Assembly: GCF_051062515.1 (NCBI RefSeq)
Contig: NZ_JAMXEK010000002.1
DNA from: Aliarcobacter sp017996075
Lineage (GTDB): Bacteria; Campylobacterota; Campylobacteria; Campylobacterales; Arcobacteraceae
Reading direction: 5' to 3' (one strand)
Length of the DNA: 64,000 nucleotides
Part shown: positions 42,639 through 51,565 of the stretch, piece after piece
Numbering within the stretch: position 1 is the first letter of the stretch
Layout: each line of letters opens with the position of its first letter
Made by a program: the position numbers and the translations under genes
The notes under the pieces: generated by a model
Database searches by the model: none
What the model was told of the DNA's origin: nothing
The model's input: only the letters and a program-made list of their open reading frames with translations

Positions 42639-44231
42639 TTAAACTGATTTAGATTCCATAAACTCTTCGTAACTTCCTTTAAAGTCAATAATAGTTCCAT
42701 CTTCTTGAATTTCAATAATTCTATTTGCATAAGCATCAAGTAACTCTCTATCGTGAGATACACAAATAACTGAACCAGCATATTGATGTAATCCCTCACC
42801 TAAAGCAATAATTGCTTCAAGGTCAAGGTGATTTGTTGGTTCATCAAGAACAAGGAAATTTCCTTGTTCTAACATAATTTTAGATAACATCATTCTATGT
42901 TTTTCTCCCCCACTACAAGAATCTACTTTTTTCTCTTGCTCTTGACCATTAAATAGCATTCTTCCAAGACAATTTCTAATCTCTCCAATATCTGCATCTC
43001 TATCACAACCTCTTAACCAGTCATATAAAGTCATATCACCATTTATAAAATCTGTTGTATTTTGAGGAAAATAAGAGTTTTGAATAGTTGCTCCCCATAA
43101 AACTTCTCCACTATTGGCTTGTAAATTTCCAACTAAAATTTCGCAAAGTGTTGTTTTTCCAACTCCATTTGGACCAATTAAAGCAATTTTATCACCTTTT
43201 TCAAGAGTAAATGAAATATCATTTAAAACAACTTTATCTCCATAAGATTTACATATATTTTTAACAGTTAAAAGCTCTTTTCCAACCTCTCTTTTTTGTC
43301 TAAAAATAATAGATGGGTCTCTTCTACTTGACACTTCAATAGCTTGGATATCGAGTTTATCAAGTTGTTTTTGTCTTGAAGTTGCTTGTTTTGCTTTTGA
43401 AGCATTTGCACTAAATCTAGCAATAAATTTTTCAAGTTCTTCTTTCTCTTTTTGTTTTTTACTCACATCTGTTTGTTGTTGTTTTGCTATAAGTGTTGAT
43501 GCTATATACCAATCATCATAAGTTCCACTAAATTCTCTAATTTTTTTGAAATCAACATCTAAAATATTTGTACAAACTGCATTTAAAAAGTGTCTATCAT
43601 GAGAGATTACAACCATTGTTCCATCGTGGTGTTGAAGTTGATTTTCAAGCCAACCAATAGTATCAATATCTAAGTTATTTGTAGGCTCATCCAAAAATAA
43701 AATATCTGGTTTTGGATATAAAACTTGTGCTAAAAGTATTTTAACTTTATCTCCACCTGTTAAAGTACTCATTAAATTTTGTTGAGTAGAAGCTGGAAAA
43801 CCTAAATCTTCAAGAATTTTTGTAACTTTAATATCATATTCATAAGTTGGGTCTTCTTCACAACAAATAATCTCTAGCTCTGCTAATCTATTATTTACTT
43901 CATCTGTAAATTCAGGACTTAAATACAACTCTTCTTTCTCTTTTACAGCATCATAAAGTCTTTTATTTCCCATTAAAACTGTATCAAAAAGAGTAAAGTT
44001 TTCAAAAGCAAATTGATTTTGAGATAAAACCCCTACTTTTTTTCCATTTTGAATTTGTACTTCTCCTTCAGTTGCCTCTTCTTGTCCTGAAAGAATTTTT
44101 AGAAATGTTGTTTTACCAGCACCATTTGCACCAATTAAACCATATCTTTTCCCACTATCAAGTTTTAAATTTATCTCAGCAAAAAGAACTCTTGCTCCGA
44201 AAGATTTTTTTAAATTAACTATTTGAACCAT
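42639..44231 (-). CDS. ABC-F family translation ATPase (YbiT-like)
   Basis: The 530-residue protein has two ABC cassettes (Walker A GANGAGKTT and GPNGVGKTT; signatures LTGGDKVK and CSGGEKHR; Walker B FLDEPTNNLD and LDEPTNHLD) joined by a charged linker of about 80 residues. There is no membrane domain. Length and order match the YbiT group of ABC-F proteins, which bind the ribosome E site and relieve stalls. It stands alone, about 100 bp from the repeat protein gene. Confidence 0.92.
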   Translation of the reverse strand: MVQIVNLKKSFGARVLFAEINLKLDSGKRYGLIGANGAGKTTFLKILSGQEEATEGEVQIQNGKKVGVLSQNQFAFENFTLFDTVLMGNKRLYDAVKEKEELYLSPEFTDEVNNRLAELEIICCEEDPTYEYDIKVTKILEDLGFPASTQQNLMSTLTGGDKVKILLAQVLYPKPDILFLDEPTNNLDIDTIGWLENQLQHHDGTMVVISHDRHFLNAVCTNILDVDFKKIREFSGTYDDWYIASTLIAKQQQTDVSKKQKEKEELEKFIARFSANASKAKQATSRQKQLDKLDIQAIEVSSRRDPSIIFRQKREVGKELLTVKNICKSYGDKVVLNDISFTLEKGDKIALIGPNGVGKTTLCEILVGNLQANSGEVLWGATIQNSYFPQNTTDFINGDMTLYDWLRGCDRDADIGEIRNCLGRMLFNGQEQEKKVDSCSGGEKHRMMLSKIMLEQGNFLVLDEPTNHLDLEAIIALGEGLHQYAGSVICVSHDRELLDAYANRIIEIQEDGTIIDFKGSYEEFMESKSV

Positions 44232-44336
44232 ATTACAACTTCTCCATTTTTATTTAACTATTTTTATTTTTTTGTGATTTTTTAATTTTAATTTGGCGAT
44301 TATATCCAAAAAATAAGTTTTATGGCTTAAAAGAGC

Positions 44337-45830
44337 TTACAGCTCTTTTTCAAAAGCCAACTTCATAATATCATCTTCGCTTATAATATCGCTATTATCT
44401 TCATTTGGTGGATTTTTTATCCATAAAACTTTTGTTTTTAATTGGTCAAGCTGATATTTTGTAAGATTTTTAATTAAGTTATCTGTTATCATCTCTTTTG
44501 TAAGAGTATTTGCATTTAACATTTTTTTAATAACTTTTTCTAAATTCTTTTTAGTACTTTCAAATGCTTTTTCTTCGTCTGTTAATGAAATATACTCTTC
44601 ATCTAAATATTTCATAACAGCATCACCTGGATATTTATAAGTTGTAATTCCTTTATAGTTATACTTTTGACACTTAAGTCTTGGAATATAAACTCCTGTA
44701 AAAACATACCCTTGCACAGAATTTACACCTTCTAAAGTTCTTAAAGGATTATGTGAACATATGTAATCATCTTTTACAATAGTTGGAGAGTTTTGAAGAG
44801 ATGTTATATTGTTGTGCAATATTACAAAACTTCCTTTAACCTCTTTTGGTCCTCCACGAAGAGAGTTTAGTTCATTTTTATGAGCAAAAAAGCTTCCACC
44901 AACTCTTGTTGGGCTTCCTTCTAGAGAAACTAACTCATTTTCACTTATATCAAAATCTCCATCTACATAATTAAAATTTATTGGTAGTTTTGAAAGGTTT
45001 GGAAGTCTATTTGATAACTTTACATCACCGTGAACATCAACAGAGTTATCAGGTAAAATTGTAGTATTTTTTATATCAAATTTATCAAGCCAAGCTTGAA
45101 TATCTTCATTATTTGTTAAAGCAACTACTGGTCTGTAAATATGAGAAACAGCTTCACTACCTTTGTATCTATAAAACTGTCCTTCTTCGTCAAATTTTGA
45201 AGTAATATTTAGTTTAATATCTGTTACTAAATCTCCTCCAATTTCATCTGCAACTCCATCTAAATCGCTTAATCTATTTGTGTTACAAAGATAATCTTCT
45301 TTTACTGAAATTGGTCCACCAATTAATCTTTCAATAATATTACTTGAGCAGTCAAAATATGTATCAATACTTTTTGGTCCACCTTCAAGTGTAGTTAGAC
45401 GATTATTGTTGCACTTAAAATGACCTTTTACAGTTCGTGGACTTGCTTTTATTGAAGTTAGTTCATTAAATGAGCAATCATAAAATCCTTTTACCTCTTT
45501 TGGTCCATATGATAAGTTTTTTAAATTATTGTGAGAGCAATCAAAATCACCAACTTCAACAGGACAATCAAACAGTGAGGTTAATTTATTGTATGAACAG
45601 TTAAAATCTTTCATTACAATTTTTGGACAACCTTCAAGACTAGGTAACTCATTATTACTTATATCAAAATATCCATCTATTCTATCAAACTTAATAGGAA
45701 GTTTTTGACCTTTTAGTTTCTCACTTAGATTTACATTTCCTTGAACTGAAACATAAAAATCTTCTGATATATGATAGTTGCTTATACCATAATCTCTAAG
45801 CCAGTTTTCAATATCACTAATACTTAGCAT
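44337..45830 (-). CDS. leucine-rich-like repeat protein with duplicated module
   Basis: The 497-residue protein is built from roughly 20-22-residue repeats of the type G-x-F-D-C-S-x-N-x-L-T-S-L-E-G-x-P-x-x-V (for example DFDCSHNNLKNLSYGPKEV). A larger unit is duplicated: an N-terminal piece SDIENWLRDYGISN...NVNLSEKL...GYFDISNNEL recurs near residue 235 as EDIQAWLDKFDIKN...DVKLSNRL...GDFDISENEL. There is no signal peptide or membrane helix. Such repeats are common in phage and gut-bacterial proteins of unknown role. The C-terminal 90 residues are helical and repeat-free. Confidence 0.7.
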   Translation of the reverse strand: MLSISDIENWLRDYGISNYHISEDFYVSVQGNVNLSEKLKGQKLPIKFDRIDGYFDISNNELPSLEGCPKIVMKDFNCSYNKLTSLFDCPVEVGDFDCSHNNLKNLSYGPKEVKGFYDCSFNELTSIKASPRTVKGHFKCNNNRLTTLEGGPKSIDTYFDCSSNIIERLIGGPISVKEDYLCNTNRLSDLDGVADEIGGDLVTDIKLNITSKFDEEGQFYRYKGSEAVSHIYRPVVALTNNEDIQAWLDKFDIKNTTILPDNSVDVHGDVKLSNRLPNLSKLPINFNYVDGDFDISENELVSLEGSPTRVGGSFFAHKNELNSLRGGPKEVKGSFVILHNNITSLQNSPTIVKDDYICSHNPLRTLEGVNSVQGYVFTGVYIPRLKCQKYNYKGITTYKYPGDAVMKYLDEEYISLTDEEKAFESTKKNLEKVIKKMLNANTLTKEMITDNLIKNLTKYQLDQLKTKVLWIKNPPNEDNSDIISEDDIMKLAFEKEL

Positions 45831-45886
45831 CTTTTTAAGCCCTTAAATAATTTTTTAAATTTTGATATATATTAACATTTTATTAC

Positions 45887-46516
45887 TTAGTTTATAAATT
45901 CAACAATATCTTCAAATTTATCTCTTATTTGTGTACTTTGCTCTTTTATTCTGTATCCAAAAGGAACAATTACAGAAAGTTGATACTCTTTTGTATTTAA
46001 GTTTAAAACTTTTTCAACATTCTCTTTTTCAAATCCTTCAATTGGACAAGAATCAATCCCTCTAATAGCTGCTGCTGTCATCATATTTGCCATTGCAATA
46101 TATGTTTGTTTTGAAGTCCAAGCAAGAGTTTTTTCATCACTACTAAAAGTATCTTCCAAATGACTTGTATATCTTTTAATATAAGCATCTACCATCTCTT
46201 GAGGCATTCCTCTTCTATTAAACTTTCTTAATACTTCACTTGAAGTTGGTTTTGTACTTTCAATTGCTGCTAAAAGAACAACTAAGTGTGAGCAAGTTGT
46301 AATTTGTGGCTGATCCCAACAAAATGGTCTAATTTTTGCTTTTAACTCAGGATTTGTAATAACCAAAAATTTCCAAGGCTCTTGTCCAAATGAGCTAGGA
46401 GATTTTCTTCCTGTTTCAAGAATATATTTTATATCCTCATTGCTAATCTTTTTTGTTTCATCAAAAATTTTACAAGCATGTCTAAAATCCATTGCTTCTA
46501 TAAAAGTTTTTTCCAT
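45887..46516 (-). CDS. nitroreductase-family NAD(P)H oxidoreductase
   Basis: The 209-residue protein is a nitroreductase: FRHACKIFDETKKIS near the start, RKSPSSFGQEPWKFLV (FMN-binding Ser region) and IRGIDSCPIEGFEKENV near the C-terminus. It resembles NfsB and relatives that reduce quinones or nitro compounds with FMN. It lies 30 bp downstream of the MdaB-like gene on the same strand, so both flavin enzymes may be induced together. Confidence 0.9.
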   Translation of the reverse strand: MEKTFIEAMDFRHACKIFDETKKISNEDIKYILETGRKSPSSFGQEPWKFLVITNPELKAKIRPFCWDQPQITTCSHLVVLLAAIESTKPTSSEVLRKFNRRGMPQEMVDAYIKRYTSHLEDTFSSDEKTLAWTSKQTYIAMANMMTAAAIRGIDSCPIEGFEKENVEKVLNLNTKEYQLSVIVPFGYRIKEQSTQIRDKFEDIVEFIN

Positions 46517-46546
46517 ATTTTATCCTTTTAATTTAATTTTGTAATT

Positions 46547-47128
46547 TTATAAAAAATTCTCTCTTAAAGTCTCTTCAAATTTAACTAACTCTTTATTTAA
46601 ATCCAAATCACCTTTAAAAATATCATGAACAGAGTAAGTTTTTAAAGGTTCAAGTCCAACAAATTGAAATGTTTTATGAGTAGCAACATTTGCTTCATCT
46701 AAAGATAATCCATCAAAAAAGCCATTTGGATTATTAAATTCACTCTTTGGACAGTTGTAAGTAATACTTAACATATATTTTTTACCTTTTAAAAGTCCTC
46801 CACTTCCATAAGTTTTACTCTCATCACTTCTACTTCTTCCATCACTTGTATAGTGTCTTCCTTGAGTAAAAGTCTCATCAAAATATTTTTTAGTAATCCA
46901 AGGAATTCCCATCCAATAAACAGGATATTGAAACAGTACAGCATCAGCCCACTCAAATTTTTCACACTCTTCTTCTGTTTTATAACCATTTTCAATATTT
47001 GTATGTTTTACTTCAAAACCATTATCTAAAAAAAACTTTGTTGCTTTATCTATATATTTTTGAGTTAATTCACCACGTGCAACTACATCATAATATTGAT
47101 GTCCATTTATAATTAAAACTTTTTTCAT
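46547..47128 (-). CDS. mdaB: MdaB-type NAD(P)H quinone reductase
   Basis: The 193-residue flavodoxin-fold protein has INGHQYYDVVARGELTQKYI and WADAVLFQYPVYWMGIPWITK followed by KYFDETF, and TYNCPKSEFNNPNGFF, closely matching MdaB (modulator of drug activity B). MdaB reduces quinones by two electrons with FAD and protects against oxidative stress in Helicobacter. It is first in a two-gene unit with the nitroreductase and divergent from an auxin-efflux-type carrier. Confidence 0.9.
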   Translation of the reverse strand: MKKVLIINGHQYYDVVARGELTQKYIDKATKFFLDNGFEVKHTNIENGYKTEEECEKFEWADAVLFQYPVYWMGIPWITKKYFDETFTQGRHYTSDGRSRSDESKTYGSGGLLKGKKYMLSITYNCPKSEFNNPNGFFDGLSLDEANVATHKTFQFVGLEPLKTYSVHDIFKGDLDLNKELVKFEETLRENFL

Positions 47129-47247
47129 GATTCATCCTTTTAAAATTATTTAAAACATGAATGTATCAAAAATAATCTTAATCTCTGTATTAAATAATTA
47201 AAACAGATTATGATAAAGTTATGTTTCATTTATACAAAAGGTTCATT

Positions 47248-48150
47248 TTGGAAAATATATTATTAATTTTATTTGCTCTGTTTTTAGGATATATGCTAAA
47301 TCGTTTAAATATTATGCAAAAAGATGGTTCAATTGCTTTAAATAAATTTGTACTTTATGTATCATATCCTGCAATTGTACTTTTACAAACACCAAAAATA
47401 AGCTTCTCTTTAGAGCTTATGATTCCAGCGATTGTTGCTTGGACTGTTATGACTTTAAGTGCTTTTTTAATTCTTTTTTTATCAAAGATTTTTGATTTTA
47501 GTAAAGAGGTAACTGGAAGTTTAATGCTAGTTGCTATTTTGACAAATAGCTCATTTTTAGGTATTCCACTACTTGATACTTATTTGCCAAATGATAATTT
47601 TATGCCATATTTACTAGTTTATGATCAACTAGGAACCTTTTTGGCATTTGCAATATATGGAACATTTATAGTCTCACTATATACAAGCAAAACAAAAGTG
47701 ACTTTTAAACTCATAACTGTAAAAGTTCTAACATTTCCACCATTTTTAACTCTTATTTTTGCCCTATTTCTTGTAGGTGTTGAGTTTCATCCAACTATTA
47801 CAAAAGTATTAGAAGCTTTTGCCCTAACAACTGTTCCAGTAGCACTTGTAGCAGCTGGACTTCAACTTCAACTTAAACTTCCAAAAGAGGATATAAAACC
47901 TTTTAGCGTGGCACTTTTTGTAAAACTTATTTTTGCTCCAATTATTGCAATTATTGTTTGTAAAATTTTTGGATGGAATAATCTTGCAGGAACTGTATCA
48001 ATACTAGAAGCTGCTATGGCTCCAATGATAACAGCAGGTGCAATAGCAGCAATGGCTGGACTTGCTCCAAGACTTAGTTCTGCAATTGTTGGATATGGGA
48101 TTTTAATCTCTTTTGCTACAACATATCTATTTAAAATTTTAATAATGTAA
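47248..48150 (+). CDS. AEC (auxin efflux carrier) family transporter
   Basis: The start is a TTG (MENILLILFALFLGYML) preceded by AAAGG at 7 nt; an ATG at 47221 would add a charged leader unlike the family. About 300 residues and ten helices with two repeats are seen, including LNKFVLYVSYPAIVLLQTP in the first and a MAPMITAGAIAAM segment in the second. Family members export malate, malonate or other carboxylates; the substrate is open. Confidence 0.88.
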   Translation: MENILLILFALFLGYMLNRLNIMQKDGSIALNKFVLYVSYPAIVLLQTPKISFSLELMIPAIVAWTVMTLSAFLILFLSKIFDFSKEVTGSLMLVAILTNSSFLGIPLLDTYLPNDNFMPYLLVYDQLGTFLAFAIYGTFIVSLYTSKTKVTFKLITVKVLTFPPFLTLIFALFLVGVEFHPTITKVLEAFALTTVPVALVAAGLQLQLKLPKEDIKPFSVALFVKLIFAPIIAIIVCKIFGWNNLAGTVSILEAAMAPMITAGAIAAMAGLAPRLSSAIVGYGILISFATTYLFKILIM

Positions 48151-48207
48151 TTCATCAACTATTAACCAAATTTTAGTAAGAATTGCAAAAAAATTTTAAG
48201 GAAAAGA

Positions 48208-48948
48208 ATGTTTAGAATATTAAAAAATATAATATTTCTATCTTTATTTCTAGCTTTAACTCTAGAAGCAAAAGAAAAAGAGCTAACAAACAAACAAATG
48301 CTAGAGTTTGAAAGCTTAGAACTGTTTAAAAAAGCTGGTATAAAAGTTGAAAAAGCTTACGATATAGGAAGCTTATATCTTCTTTCAATAGTTGTTCAAG
48401 GAAATAAAGATGAAATTTTCTTAACAAAAGATAAAAACTATCTTATCTCAGGTGCTGTAATAAATACAACAACAGGTATGCAAATAAAAGCTCCTGTAAA
48501 CTTAGCTATATTAAAAGATAAAGAAGCATTTACTTATGGAAATGGAAAAGATGAGTATATTCTTTTTACAGACCCAGAGTGTTCATATTGTAAAAAATTT
48601 GAATCATTTTTACCTCAAATAAAAGATAAGGTAAAAATAAAAGTATTTTTCTTCCCTTTAGACTTTCATGAAAATGCAAAAGATTTAAGTATATACATTA
48701 TGAGTAAAAAAACAAGAGATGAAAAAATTAATGCAATGTTTGAATTTAATATTGGCGATAACTTAAGTAAAGTAAAAAATGCAAAATACTCTAAAAATGA
48801 GTTAGAAAAACTAGAGAAAAAGCTTGAAGAGCATATAAATTTAGGAATAAGTTTAAATGTACAAGGAACTCCAGCACTATTTGATAAAGATGGAAATAGT
48901 ATTGTTTGGGTTAATCTTTTAGAAAAATATGGAATAGAGTTTAAATAA
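48208..48948 (+). CDS. DsbC/DsbG-like thiol:disulfide protein
   Basis: The 246-residue protein has a signal peptide (ending LTLEA), an N-terminal dimerisation-like region and a thioredoxin fold with CSYC (FTDPECSYCKKFESF, about residue 125). The VQGTPALFDKDG segment carries the cis-Pro. It likely acts in the periplasm as a disulfide isomerase or reductase for exported or cytochrome-type proteins. An AAGGAAAAGA site precedes the ATG; a bidirectional hairpin follows. Confidence 0.85.
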   Translation: MFRILKNIIFLSLFLALTLEAKEKELTNKQMLEFESLELFKKAGIKVEKAYDIGSLYLLSIVVQGNKDEIFLTKDKNYLISGAVINTTTGMQIKAPVNLAILKDKEAFTYGNGKDEYILFTDPECSYCKKFESFLPQIKDKVKIKVFFFPLDFHENAKDLSIYIMSKKTRDEKINAMFEFNIGDNLSKVKNAKYSKNELEKLEKKLEEHINLGISLNVQGTPALFDKDGNSIVWVNLLEKYGIEFK

Positions 48949-48954
48949 TTAAAA

Positions 48955-48986
48955 AATGAAGATAGAGTTAAAAATCTATCTTCATT
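48955..48986. terminator. bidirectional terminator between Dsb-like and TonB-like genes
   Basis: AATGAAGATAGA pairs with TCTATCTTCATT across an 8-nt loop. It lies between convergent genes and overlaps the stop codon of the minus-strand gene. Confidence 0.7.
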
Positions 48987-50002
48987 CTATAATATCTAGG
49001 AAAATGACTTTTTAGATTTTCTTCAATTTTTAGAGGAAAAATCTCTTCTATTTGTGGCTTTACTTTATTAAAATAATCACTATTTCCATTTAAAAAAGTT
49101 AATTGTTCATAACTTCCATCTTTTAAAATAGTCACTCTAATATTTACAAATTCTCCTCTTTTAAAAGTTGTTTTATCAAAATTTCTATCTATATTACTAT
49201 AAACTTTTTTCTCAAATCTATCAAAAAAGTCATCAATATTTGATACTTCATGATTAACTTCTTCACTATTCTCATCTGTTTTTACATCTTCTAAAGTTTT
49301 TGTTTCTAATGTAGTTTTTGGTTCAAGTAAAATAGTTTCATCTTTATGATCATTATCTTTAATTTCTTGAACTGGCTCTTCATGCTTTTGCTCTGTAGCT
49401 AATTTATTTTCAACTCTTTGCTCATCTATGTTTTCAACAACTTTATTTTCAACAACTTTATTTTCAACAACTTTATTTTCAACAACTTTATTTTCAACAA
49501 CTTTATTTTCAACAACTTTATTTTCAACAACTTTATTTTCAACAACTTTATCTTTTATATCTTCTTGTTTTAAAGCTTCAATATTTGTATTATCTGTAGA
49601 GATATTTTCTTCACTTTTAATAGTTTGTTCTTGAGTATTTAAATCCTCTTTTACTCTCTCTTCTTGCTTTGATAATATTTCAGCTCTTTGCGTAAGATAG
49701 ATATTTTTTGTACTCTCTTCTTTATTTTCATCTTCTACTTTTTTTACAATTAAAAGCTCATCATTATTATCTGAAAAGAGTTTATTTTTTATATCCTCAT
49801 AGATTTTAGATAAAAAACCATTTTCAGAAACAAATAGTTTTGAATCTTTTGTTTCCACTTCTACTTTAGTCTCTTTTGTTGCTGTTTCCAATGATAAATC
49901 ATTATCTTTTGAAAAAACAAAAAAATAGATTAAATACAAAATAAAAAATACACCAATAACAATCAATATATCTTCAACAAAATTTTTAGTTCTTCTTTTC
50001 AT
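48968..50002 (-). CDS. TonB/TolA-like inner-membrane protein with VVENK repeats
   Basis: The 344-residue protein has one N-terminal membrane helix (about 9-31) and a long charged Glu/Lys linker. The linker contains eight tandem VVEN(K/I) units (about residues 152-190). A C-terminal domain (about 275-344) follows, with VNIRVTILKDGSYEQLTFLNG and a final strand YYRMKIDF that resembles TonB or TolA C-terminal domains. This suggests a protein that spans the periplasm to contact the outer membrane. No exbBD or tolQR genes are nearby. It precedes the TonB-like run and lies 14 bp downstream of ftsY. Confidence 0.6.
   Translation of the reverse strand: MKRRTKNFVEDILIVIGVFFILYLIYFFVFSKDNDLSLETATKETKVEVETKDSKLFVSENGFLSKIYEDIKNKLFSDNNDELLIVKKVEDENKEESTKNIYLTQRAEILSKQEERVKEDLNTQEQTIKSEENISTDNTNIEALKQEDIKDKVVENKVVENKVVENKVVENKVVENKVVENKVVENKVVENIDEQRVENKLATEQKHEEPVQEIKDNDHKDETILLEPKTTLETKTLEDVKTDENSEEVNHEVSNIDDFFDRFEKKVYSNIDRNFDKTTFKRGEFVNIRVTILKDGSYEQLTFLNGNSDYFNKVKPQIEEIFPLKIEENLKSHFPRYYRMKIDF
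49431..49550. repeat. eight perfect 15-bp tandem repeats (VVENK coding)
   Basis: TTTTCAACAACTTTA is repeated eight times without a mismatch. As the unit is a multiple of three, copy-number change would lengthen or shorten the periplasmic linker of the TonB-like protein without shifting frame. Confidence 0.97.
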
Positions 50003-50016
50003 ATTTCCCTCTTCTA

Positions 50017-50949
50017 TTAATCTTTAATATAAATCTCATCAAGTAAACTATCTACAAAATAATCAGGACTAAATTCTATCAAATCATCTTGTTTTTCACC
50101 AACACCTATATAAAAAATAGGAAGCTCAAGCTGATTTGATATTGAAAATAGTGCACCACCTTTAGCAGTTCCATCTAGTTTTGTTACAATAATACCATCT
50201 ATTCCTACAATTTCATTAAAAGCTTTTGCCTGAGCAATTGCACTATTTCCTTGAGTTCCATCTAATATCATTAGCTTTTGATAAGGTCTATTTTCTAAAG
50301 CTTTTTCACAAACTTTTACTATCTTTTTTAACTCATTATTTAAGTTTGATTGAGTTTGAAGTCTTCCTGCTGTATCAATAATAACATTATCAATATTTCT
50401 AGCAATTGCTGAGCTAATTGTATCGTATGCTACAGCACTTGAATCATGCCCTTGTTTTGTTTTTATAATTGGAATATCAAGTTTAGTAGCCCAAGAAGTA
50501 AGTTGTTCAATAGCAGCAGCTCTAAAAGTATCTCCCGCTCCTAAAATTACACTTTGTCCCTCTTTTTTTAATTTAGAAGCTAACTTTGCTATAGTTGTAG
50601 TTTTTCCAGCACCATTTACACCAATTATTAATCTTACATAAGGTTTTGAAATATTTGAGAAATCAACATCTGGAGCATGTTCAAAAAGCATTACAAGTCT
50701 GTGCCTTAACTCTTTTCTTGAAATCATAGAAGGTAAACCATTCATAGCTTTTTCTATAATTTCATACTCAACATCTGCTTCAATTAGAATTTCTTCAATC
50801 TCTTCAAAAGATATTTTCTCTTTTTTTTGAGGTACTATGTTTTTTATTGAAGAGAAAGTTTTACTAAAAGCTTTTGAAAAAAAACTTTCGCTCTCTTCTT
50901 TATTTTCAACAACTTGATTCTCTTTATTTTTTTTAAGAAAGTTAAACAT
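50017..50949 (-). CDS. ftsY: signal recognition particle receptor
   Basis: The 310-residue protein has an NG domain with G1 GVNGAGKTTTIAKLA, GDTFRAAAIEQL, DTAGRLQ and TKLDGTAKGG, as in FtsY. The N-terminal A domain is short and acidic/basic (MFNFLKKNKENQVVENKEES). It docks SRP-ribosome complexes to the inner membrane. Its first residues include VVENK, the same peptide as the neighbour's repeats. It is between the TlpA-like and TonB-like genes. Confidence 0.96.
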   Translation of the reverse strand: MFNFLKKNKENQVVENKEESESFFSKAFSKTFSSIKNIVPQKKEKISFEEIEEILIEADVEYEIIEKAMNGLPSMISRKELRHRLVMLFEHAPDVDFSNISKPYVRLIIGVNGAGKTTTIAKLASKLKKEGQSVILGAGDTFRAAAIEQLTSWATKLDIPIIKTKQGHDSSAVAYDTISSAIARNIDNVIIDTAGRLQTQSNLNNELKKIVKVCEKALENRPYQKLMILDGTQGNSAIAQAKAFNEIVGIDGIIVTKLDGTAKGGALFSISNQLELPIFYIGVGEKQDDLIEFSPDYFVDSLLDEIYIKD

Positions 50950-50957
50950 TTTTTATC

Positions 50958-51506
50958 CTATTTCTCCAAAAGCTTTTTAATATCAATTTCTAACATCTCA
51001 TTTGGAACTAAACCTGTATATTTTTGAAAAAATGTTCCATGTTTATCTATTAAAAAAGTAGTAGGAATTGCTTTAATTCCACCCAATGATTTAGCCAAAT
51101 CAAAAGCTTCACTTGAGTTTGTTACTGTATAATTTACATTGTAAGATTTTAACAACTCAATTATCTCTTCATTCGTTTTAAACTCTTCAAGCAAAATTCC
51201 AACTACAACAATATCATTTTTATAAGCTTCTTGAATTTGAACTAAATTTGAAATTTCAACCTTACAAGCTGGACACCAAGTTGTAAAAAAGTTTAATAAA
51301 ACTATTTTATTGTTTATGTCTTTTAAAATTATCTTATCTTGATTTAAAGATATATTTATTTGTGAGTTATTAATTGTATTTAGGCTAAATTGCTTTTCAG
51401 CACTATTTATTATTGTAGTTTTTTGATTTTTATCACTTTTTGAATCACAAGCAGCAAAAAATAAAATTGGTAAAATAGTTAAAATTGCTAAAGTTTTAAA
51501 CTTCAT
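50958..51506 (-). CDS. TlpA-like thioredoxin lipoprotein
   Basis: The 182-residue protein has a lipobox FFAAC (Cys at about residue 20) and a thioredoxin domain with WCPAC (FFTTWCPACKVEISNL, about 75-90). The cis-Pro lies in IKAIPTTFLID. It is probably a membrane-tethered periplasmic thiol reductant, of the kind used in cytochrome c maturation. ftsY follows 8 bp downstream. Confidence 0.9.
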   Translation of the reverse strand: MKFKTLAILTILPILFFAACDSKSDKNQKTTIINSAEKQFSLNTINNSQINISLNQDKIILKDINNKIVLLNFFTTWCPACKVEISNLVQIQEAYKNDIVVVGILLEEFKTNEEIIELLKSYNVNYTVTNSSEAFDLAKSLGGIKAIPTTFLIDKHGTFFQKYTGLVPNEMLEIDIKKLLEK

Positions 51507-51565
51507 TTTAATTCCTTTAGATAAAATTGTTTTTTAGGTAGAGATTTTACCTAAGTGAGGCTTAA

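Noticed and set aside
49431..49550. Tandem 15-bp repeats as a CRISPR array
   Set aside because: Units are directly joined with no spacers, are too short and lie in frame inside a coding gene.
49428..49634. A plus-strand frame made of FSTTL repeats
   Set aside because: It is the antisense shadow of the VVENK repeats in the TonB-like gene; it has no independent support.
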